Below, one piece after another: positions 56,639 to 64,000 of a stretch of 64,000 nucleotides of DNA. The number at the start of each line of letters is the position of its first letter. Within the stretch, counting starts at the first letter, position 1. The stretch covers positions 310,001 through 374,000 of the forward strand of contig JAYKXP010000014.1 in the NCBI GenBank assembly GCA_037176845.1, given 5' to 3'. This DNA comes from Paramarasmius palmivorus. Lineage: Eukaryota > Basidiomycota > Agaricomycetes > Agaricales > Marasmiaceae. A program made the position numbers and the translations under genes. The notes under the pieces were generated by a model. The model made no database searches and had not been told where the DNA came from. It saw only the letters and a list, made by a program, of their open reading frames with translations.

Positions 56639-57708
56639 GAGATATGCTGGAAGACTGCAGAATGTTAATGACAAAATTTTCATGGCAGGTGAGAACTACC
56701 TTCCCCTTTCGTCTTTAGCTTAAGCGCTCATGACAAGCGCCCTTCCCTTGCATCTCTTCAAGAACGTCCAACTTCCCAGTGCTCGAAATACGCGTCAATC
56801 CGTGCCTTTTCTATGTGAAGTTTTATTTACAGGGAACTAGATCTTCTGACGCGCCGGGAGACATGAAAGTTCAGAATCTTGTTCACTAGTGACGCATTTC
56901 TGACAGTGGAACTCAACAGCATCTCTGGACAAATTGGGACAGGCCTTTTGGATTTTCTTTTTTTATCTCCATCATCGACCCATGCTTACTTTCTCTCTAC
57001 CAGCCTTGCTTCCTTTCTACCAACGTCCCCATGTTCTGACTATTCGCAAGCCGCGTCTACAGTGAACTCATGAGCCACGGCAACCTTGCCTCGTTCACAG
57101 AACCTGGGTTTACCTCTCATCGATATCTCTGATCTGAAAGAAGGTCACGATAGACTGTTCTGCATCCTCACCTTTATAAGTCTTGTCGTAGTCTCCTTGG
57201 TGAGCCTAGGTTTATTATCGTCTTGATTACTACCCGAAAGTAACCTTCGTGCGCTTCAGATTTTAGGATATCAACATATATCTGTACGTCCAACCCTTCG
57301 ATACCTTGGTCAAGGCGTCAAAAACTGGCCAATACATGTAGCGAACCCGTGGTCCTCAAAACGTTGGCTGTTCGTGTCGGCAGTTATTTGCTGTGTCCTG
57401 CTCTGGAGTTCCTCGTAGTCTTTGCGCTCCGAACAACTTCTTCTGGTACATTCGCCGTTCGATTCTTGTACTTTCGACAAGTTTTCTACTTCAGAAGCAG
57501 GAATACATTCCCTTGGCCATTGTTTAGAACGTCTCGGTATGCGTGAGAAATAGCTGCTGAGGTGAGCCGCAGCGCTGACAGCGATGATGGGCGCGGCAGT
57601 GCTCATCTCTTCTATCACTGCCACCAACGTCGAGCAACTATAAAAGTGGTTGACCCGTTCAATTCCTTTCACTTTCTCGCACCTCTCTAACCCATCGAAC
57701 CTCAAAAA
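56639..57708. other. Divergent promoter region between MPP10 and the metacaspase gene
   Basis: About 1070 bp serving both genes. A 131-codon minus-strand frame (57705-57310) and a plus frame at 57349-57546 overlap each other and have no family, so I call neither. T/C-rich tracts occur at 56950-57010. Confidence 0.45.
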
Positions 57709-60211
57709 ATGTGGAACAACAATTCAGGACCACCTCCGTGAGTAACATTTGGTATTTGCTGTATAGAGTAATCGATATCTTATCAAAATCCGTACCTAAA
57801 TAGATTCCCTTCTCCGTAAGTGAAATAAACCATTCGGTGTGAAGAACAAGACTTTAATTTTGAGAAATTAAGTCAAGGAGGTTATAATCCGAGCTATGGC
57901 CCACCACCATCAGGGTACGTCAAATCTGCGCTGTTCCGTTCGTGTGCTCTGTTAACCCATCTGTTCAGGTACTATCCTCCGCCACAAGGACCTCCTCCAT
58001 CAGGGTAAATGCGATTTAATGGTTCGATAGAATATCATTCTAACGTATTGGATGGTTAGTTATCCAGGTGGCGGGTGAGTGCTCCTATTACATCGCGAAA
58101 ACATTGATGCTGAGGATTGTAAAAGATACGGACCACCTCCAGGCCCACCACCTTCAGGGTATGACAATTCATCTTGGAACTTCCTTCACAATTCGACTTT
58201 CTTTCATCAGATACCGCCCTCCTTCTGGGCCTCCACCACCAGGTCACCGAGGATTTCCCGGAGGACCACCGCCACCACCTGTCGCAAGAGGTTCATATCC
58301 AGGACAACAATACCGCAACGACCACGGCGGAGGATATCACGGCCCACCTCCTGGGTGCGTTACAGCATTCTCTTTTTGACCTTGGACTTACCTGCTTCTT
58401 CGTAGGAACTACGCACAGCGATTCCATCCCAGTATGTTATCCATATTCAAACACCGACTTCATAACTTGACGACCAACTATTCCAGACGGACCTCCTCCC
58501 AGGCCACCCAGTGATCAACAGTATTATGGTCCTCAAAGCGGCCACCAACCCTTCTTCCAGTACTCCCAATGTAACGGGAAAAAGAAAGCTCTCTGTGTAC
58601 GCCAAGACTTTGATCTCATTGTTCCGTCATCTTATTCCTTCCACAGATTGGTATAAACTACGTTGGACAAAGTGGTGAATTGCGTGGATGTATCAACGAC
58701 GCTAACAACATGGCAAACTTCTTGTGCAGTGCGTGAAATCACTCCTTTGGTTCACTAGTCACTAATGCCTCTTTCAGCCCACTTTGGTTACAGGAGAGAA
58801 GATATTGTAATGCTTACCGATGATAGCACCAATCCCCGTCAAATCCCTACTAGGGCGAACATGGTAAGCCAGACCGAATGCAGCCGAAAACCTCACTAAG
58901 TAGCAAACAGATTGCAGCCATGCAATGGCTGGTTCGTGGAGCGGCTCCCAATGATTCATTGTTCTTCCATTACTCTGGTCATGGTGGTCAGACCGAGGAC
59001 TTGGATGGAGACGAAGCAGACGGATACGATGAAGGTATGTTATAGTTACTTCGTGACAACAAGTCTCGCTGACGACCATTCTTTAGTGATCTACCCTGTA
59101 AGCAATTCATCCGATTACCGCAAAACCATAAACTCACTAGACCATCAGCTCGATCACGAGTCAGCCGGGCATATCGTTGACGACGTACGCATGAATTATA
59201 GTGACTGTCGAGGGCATCAATCTGACTCAGATACGTAGGAAATGCACGACATTTTGGTCAAACCTTTACCACCTGGTTGCCGATTGACGGCAATCTTCGA
59301 CGTGAGCAGTTCCTCCTCGACTATAGCTTCTCTCAATCTGAATCCTTTGATAGGCTTGCCACTCCGCGTCTGCTCTTGGTGAGTTTCCTCTGGACACTCT
59401 GTGCTTGAGTAGCTCCTGACACTGGACATCAAATATAGATCTTCCTTACGTCGTATGTATTAACTCGATATTGTCTGAGAACACCATGATTGACATTTGA
59501 CGCAGTACTCCACCGAAGGTAAAATTAAGGAGCCCAACCTCTTGGCCGAAGCCGGACAGGGCCTCCTCGGTGCCGCAACATCCTATGCTCGTGGCGACAT
59601 GGGTGGTGTCTTCTCGTCTGTCATGGGGCTGGCCAAGATGGCTACCGGCTCGGGAGATGCAAAACGCGCTGAGGAAATCTCGCGTCAAACAAAGACAAGT
59701 CCTGCTGATGTGGTATGTTTCTTTACCTGCGATGTCTAAATACATGAATACTCAGCGATTCTTCATAGATATCTTGGAGTGGTTGTAAAGACACCCAGAC
59801 CAGTGCCGATACTCAAGAAGGCGGTCAGGCTACCGGTGCCATGAGCTACGTGAGTGATGAAAACTTAGAGTATGTTTGATGAGATGCTTACGGTAAACTC
59901 AGGCTTTCATGCTCACATTGGGTACGTAAAGAACAGATTTAGTCTCTGGCGCTATCTCATTCTTTTCTAGGACAAAACCCTCAACAGAGCTACATAGAGT
60001 TGCTCAACAATGTCAGGTATGTGAACTACTGGTTAAGACTCTCCTAGTGTAATGACATTGGTTATCATAGGGATATTCTCAGAGACAAGTACAGCCAGAA
60101 GCCTCAGTTGTCGGCATCTCACCCCATAGTGCGTTTTGGTCTGCCTCTGCAATACCCTCCACTCACAGTTATACCAATCTACAGGACACCAACTTGATGT
60201 TTATTTGCTAA
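57709..60211 (+). CDS. MCA1: Metacaspase with Pro/Gly-rich prodomain
   Basis: Start ATG 57709 ([10 protein letters not shown]). The prodomain is built from small exons each ending in PPPSG-type residues ([35 protein letters not shown]), then [16 protein letters not shown]. The p20-like domain begins [27 protein letters not shown] and contains the catalytic His in [24 protein letters not shown] and the catalytic Cys in [16 protein letters not shown]. The p10-like part has [60 protein letters not shown] and ends NLMFIC at 60211. Metacaspases are calcium-dependent Arg/Lys-specific cysteine proteases acting in stress, protein quality control and cell death. The Cys motif reads DACHSAS where DSCHSGS is usual; the Cys itself is kept. 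About 18 introns. Confidence 0.9.
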
Positions 60212-60306
60212 TCGCTTTGCTTCCTCTTTGTTATAGTTCGTTGCAATTGAATGTATGTACGAATGCGTGTCACGATATTTTATTATATACGATCCACGAA
60301 CAACCG

Positions 60307-62338
60307 TTAAAGGACTTCGTGGCCTTCACCACCAACAAGCCTGAAGGTCTTCAGCCCATCACTCTTAACCCATGGTACTTCTTCTTCCCAGTGTGTAATC
60401 ACAATGACAGCCTGCGTGTCATCAACTCCAGGCGCCCCTACGGACCCATCACCTCTGAGGTAATCCTTAGCGGCACGAACCATTCCCTCGTCCATACCAC
60501 TCCACACTTCATCCAAAAGCACTAGCTTGGGCCTTGCGACCAGTGCTCGCATCAAAAGGACCATCCGTTGTTTCCCGACGGACAGTGAGACGAATGCCCG
60601 TTTCGAGAATTCCTCGGTCTTTGTTTTCGCTGTTTCAAGATCTGAATGCGGATCCCATCTTCCAGGTCCTAAACTCGTTAAAACCTCCCACATCCTCTGA
60701 ACTCTCCAACGCTCCTCTTCGCCGCCCTCGATAAACTCTCTGATTTCGCCCACACCATAACGCTTGCCTTCTGTTCCGACACCGAGGCCGACACCAACGC
60801 CTTTCGTACCTCGAGGAACATAACCCCCATCGAATCCAGTTCCGACTACGTCCCATACTGTCATTCCAGGCTGTACGTAGTATATCAGTAACGTTCGAGA
60901 AAGTTACTTTCGCGACTTACTCTTCTAGGAAATGCATCAAATATCTCGGGTGATACGACACCAATCAGCGAACCTGACTGGAGGTGCGGGGTAGGAATCG
61001 ACCGACGCTGGTGAGAGAACAGCTTGAGATGACGTTCACGAGGAGCGTTTTTCGAGGACGTGTAGCAGTTTGGTGATTGCGTATATGATTGTGGATGGTC
61101 ACCAATCATAACGGCAAGTAGGGAGGTTTTCCCAGAACCATTTTCGCCTTGTAAATGCCATCTTTCGCCCTGGCGGATTTGCCAGTTGATATCTTTTAGA
61201 ACCTAGTAAACGCATCAGAAGTTAATTCATTGCGAGATAATAATACGCACCTTTCTACTAGAGTATTCTAGTCTGACATTTTTCATGTCCACGATGACTT
61301 CGCCTACGCGTTTCTCCTGGATAGTAGCCTTCGTAGATCCAGCCCCGAACCCAGTTCCGAAAAGTTCATGCTTGCCCTCTGCGAGAGTGCCGCTCAGATA
61401 CTCATCTCGACTTCCGGTGACCACGCGGCGTCCACCAACAAGCGCGACATTTGTGACCCATTCGGGGACATCGTCGTGTGTCCGCAAACCCAAGAGAATT
61501 CGCGGGCTAGCAGAGGTATGAAGACCATGAAGGAGAGAGAGGAGCCTAGGACGCATTTTGACATCCAATCCAGCTGTGGAAGAATGCGTCAGTCAGAACG
61601 AGAAGTCAAAAGGACAGTCAACCCACTCAATGGTTCATCCAATATCAACAATTCAACCCTTGGCTTCCTTAGTACTGCTTTCAATATTCTGGCGCGTCGC
61701 GTTTGACCATTGCTCAGCGCTATCACAGGTAAATCCAAGAACGCCGATAGACCCATGTTCTCTGCAAGTTCGTGAAATTGATGCTTGTCTTCTTCAGACA
61801 TCCTGTGCTCTTCTGGAGTAGGGTCGTCCAAAAACGGGTCTTTAGCTATACCCAAACTAGTGTAAAGACTTTGCCGTAGTGTAATCTTATCCTCTTCTTG
61901 CACTGCTCCATAACGCGCTGAATAGTCGTAGAAATCAGTGTTTGCGCCCGTTCGAGGTCGATGGGTGAAAGACACGGTCGATATCGCGGTAGTCGGATCC
62001 TTTGCGCCAAGAAATGGAAAGAGTCCTGGGGAAGGCGGATACGGGGATATGCGGAAGTGACCTAGAAGGGTCTACTATAGGAATATGGTTAAGGATTCTA
62101 TAGCCAAGCTAAGAAAACAACGAACTTGGAAGAGAACATCTTTCTCTCCGGAGCCTGTGCCTACGACAGCCCAGCTTTCATTACCTTTAACTGTCCATTC
62201 CACGTCTGTAAAGACAGGCCTATCCCTAGTTGCTCCAAATGGGTAAATGTCAGCTTTTGGGATGCTGATGATTGTCGAAGACGATGACGAAGCTCGAGAC
62301 AGTACTGGTGTTCGTACAGTGCTGAATCGCCTGAGCAT
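60307..62338 (-). CDS. Tandem-NBD ABC ATPase without membrane domain (YDR061W / ModF type)
   Basis: Start at 62338 (MLRRFSTVRTPVLSRASSSS), rich in Arg and Ser with no acids, resembling a mitochondrial targeting sequence; stop at 60307. The first nucleotide-binding domain has a degenerate Walker A (VVGTGSGEKDVLFQ), signature ALSNGQTRRARI and Walker B ELLILDEPLTGLD, with the final residues supplied across an intron. The second has a canonical Walker A (GENGSGKTSLLAVMIG), signature LSVGKQRMVLL and Walker B KLVLLDEVWSGMDEG, ending with the H-loop VIVITHWEEEVPW. No transmembrane segments, so it is a soluble ATPase like yeast YDR061W and bacterial ModF. Function in fungi is not established. The acidic Glu of the first catalytic site is present, so nucleotide binding there is possible despite the altered P-loop. 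Confidence 0.82.
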
Positions 62339-62580
62339 AGCGTGTAAGTTTGAATCTTTGACTCACGTTTGGGCTACCCCAGACGCGTGGATAGGCATTT
62401 TCCCACAAATTTCTGACTCGAACCAACCAACTGTGAAACGTTGATTGAGTGAGAATGCCTACAGATAGATTACGATCTAAGTTCTATCCTATATTGTGAA
62501 AAATGCACAAGTATACTACAAATTAGATGATTGCCGAAGCCAAGAAACTGTCTACGTCGTGAAATCTGCACTCTGGAAGA
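62339..62580. other. Short intergenic region, no gene seen
   Basis: 242 bp between the ABC gene start and the 3' end of the phosphatase gene. Contains the ABC promoter; AT-rich near 62480-62530. Confidence 0.4.
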
Positions 62581-64000
62581 TCACCGACAAGATACACTGA
62601 ATAACTTTCCCTTTCCATGCTCGCCAAAGCGAACAACACCACGCACTCGCTTGCCATTTATATCATACACCTCGCTGTCTGAATCATCTTCATCCAAGGT
62701 ATCTCCATCATTATAATAGGAGTCGGCATCAGTATATGTTGACGCGTACTTGCCTCCTAGTACGAGGGCCGTTAAGCGACGTTCGTAGACCTGCGAATAG
62801 CGTATCGTTAAGTAGGGAACATCCGAAGTTTATTGATCCACGCTTACGCATCCAGAGTCTAAACCGATCGTCCAACGCTTAACATCGAGGCCTCTGGAGG
62901 CAGCGTGCCCGTAGACGACAGTAGCAGGACGGCATGGAAGCGTAGTCTTCTTGTGCTTCCCGTTTGCGTTCAACTCGTTATCGAAGCCGCTACACATACC
63001 CATGTCTTCGTTATAGAGTTCCGCCCAAGGTGTTCCACCTTGACCCCTATTAGAAGTCCTTAGAAACAGCTTGAAATGGTCGAAAGTAGTTGCATACCTT
63101 GTAATCTTTCCTTTCTTCGTTACACCTCGCATATTGAGGGTTACCCAGGGATCGAGGTTCTGACGGACCTTATGAAGGATTGCCACTTCTTGAAGACGTC
63201 GAATAATGGAAGTGGGGGACCGACGAGGAACATGCGGTATGGTAGCAAGGGGCTGTCGTGTATCCCAAGTATTACGCTCGGGATCCGAGGAGAGGACGCC
63301 AGCGTGGACGATGAACGTATGGGCCGACGGAACATGGAGCCTGAGCGGCCTTGAGACCATGTACTGAAACTCCTTGTCAGTCATCGCCGCAGCAATCTCG
63401 TAGTGGTCGCCAAAGAGCTTCCAACCATCGGGTATCTTCTTCCACCATTTCTTGTTTGTCTTATCCTTTTTCATCTCCTTTTCAACCCACGCATCGACAT
63501 CATCTTCGCCCTGTTTCTGGGCCGCATCCCATTTCTCTCTACAGCGGGCAAGCCAGTGTGCGCCGCCAGGTATAGTGTGTATCCAATCGAGCCAGGCTCG
63601 CCATTCGATTACTTTCTGGTCGTGATTTCCTCTAACGCCGGTGATGTTATTTGTTGCCATAAAGTCCAAAACGGCCATGGAACCGGAATGTGTGCTCTTT
63701 GCAATGATATCTCCGACGTGCACAAAGATGTCGGTGGATGGGTCATAGGATACCTTTCGTAACAGAGACCTAAAGGAAATTAGTAAAAGGCGGAATGACC
63801 AAACATGTGGGGCGTACTGTAACTGGTCGTTCATACCATGAACGTCTCCCACTAGGATAACTCTCCGAGACTCATCGCCGATAGGGAACTCCTCGTCAGA
63901 AAGCGTTCTTAATTCGAGATATTTACTGAAATCAGGAAAACCTGCTTGCATCGTGTTAGCCTCATGGTCATATGAGCTTAAAGTTGGTGGTTACCTGTGA
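62581..64000 (-). CDS. PPN2: PPN2-like metallophosphatase (endopolyphosphatase type), 5' end outside window
   Basis: Reads right to left; stop at 62581 (KLFSVSCR). The last exon reaches back to 62791 and joins VYERRLTALVLGG to the upstream exon ending RWTIGLDSGC. PPP-type metal-binding motifs occur in order: VILVGDVHGMNDQL, FVHVGDIIAK, GVRGNHDQK, FIVHAGVLSSD, VVYGHAASRG, GLDSGCV. The upstream edge shows a donor GTAACC right after TCACAG at the window limit (63989-64000), so at least one more 5' exon lies beyond; the ATG at 63951 need not be the real start. Yeast Ppn2 is a vacuolar, Zn-dependent endopolyphosphatase with an N-terminal membrane anchor, which would be encoded outside the window. 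The similarity to ApaH-like phosphatases is an alternative name for the same fold. Confidence 0.8.

Noticed and set aside
57310..57705. 131-codon minus-strand frame in the metacaspase promoter
   Set aside because: No family, overlaps another open frame on the plus strand, and lies wholly within the divergent promoter region.
1..64000. CRISPR arrays, prophage, operons or bacterial mobile elements
   Set aside because: Spliceosomal introns throughout and eukaryotic gene families show a fungal nuclear genome; no such structures were seen.

Overview
The window is from a filamentous basidiomycete, most probably a mushroom-forming Agaricomycete. Genes are densely packed on both strands and cut by many 45-65 nt introns (GT...AG). 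The gene set includes a repeat-less NACHT STAND protein, a GH79 glycosidase, an expanded BCS1-type AAA ATPase and yeast-like housekeeping genes (ERG24, MED19, MPP10, SRS2, MetRS, metacaspase). No rRNA, CRISPR, convincing tRNA or complete transposon is visible. All gene models were spliced by eye; exon joins given exactly are those where reading frame and splice signals agree.

Layout. 0.2-1.8 kb: an APH-family phosphotransferase broken near its C-terminus next to a perfect hairpin. 2.7-5.3 kb: NACHT protein. 6.3-7.8 kb: Ser-rich coiled-coil protein. 8.2-9.9 kb: sterol C-14 reductase ERG24. 10.1-12.8 kb (-): GH79 glycosidase. 13.4-14.4 kb: SARAF-like membrane protein. 15.0-16.8 kb: secreted GH5 endoglucanase. 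17.0-19.1 kb (-): MFS transporter. 19.3-21.8 kb (-): OPT oligopeptide/metal-chelate transporter. 23.0-25.3 kb: BCS1-like AAA ATPase. 25.6-28.3 kb: cytosolic methionyl-tRNA synthetase. 28.6-29.8 kb: SDR oxidoreductase. 30.0-32.9 kb: BAR/IMD-like protein. 33.9-35.5 kb (-): Mediator MED19. 35.7-39.0 kb (-): SMP/C2 protein of the Mug190 type. 39.4-42.0 kb (-): second MFS transporter, paralogous to the first. 42.9-43.7 kb (-): HSP20-like protein. 44.5-48.5 kb (-): SRS2/UvrD helicase. 49.2-50.1 kb (-): MLKL/HeLo-like helical-bundle protein with a C-terminal amyloid-type motif. 51.0-53.7 kb (-): sugar transporter with microexons and GC-AG introns. 54.1-56.6 kb (-): MPP10. 57.7-60.2 kb (+): metacaspase. 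60.3-62.3 kb (-): tandem-NBD ABC ATPase (YDR061W/ModF type). 62.6 kb to the edge (-): PPN2-like metallophosphatase, 5' end outside the window.

Most genes are unrelated housekeeping or nutrition genes. The biologically striking theme is programmed cell death and innate immunity. A 259-residue protein at 49.15-50.10 kb has an MLKL/Cbl-N-like helical bundle followed by a Gly/Asn-rich tail with a RHIM-like core (NNVVGDQNN). The NACHT protein at 2.7 kb begins with a separate 34-codon exon carrying a related motif (NHVHGPQTINN). This is the architecture of fungal NLR/HET-S-like amyloid signalling, in which a sensor templates a membrane-active executor through matching short motifs. A metacaspase lies 8 kb from the executor candidate. 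The functional link is inference; the shared motif and the exon layout are visible in the sequence.
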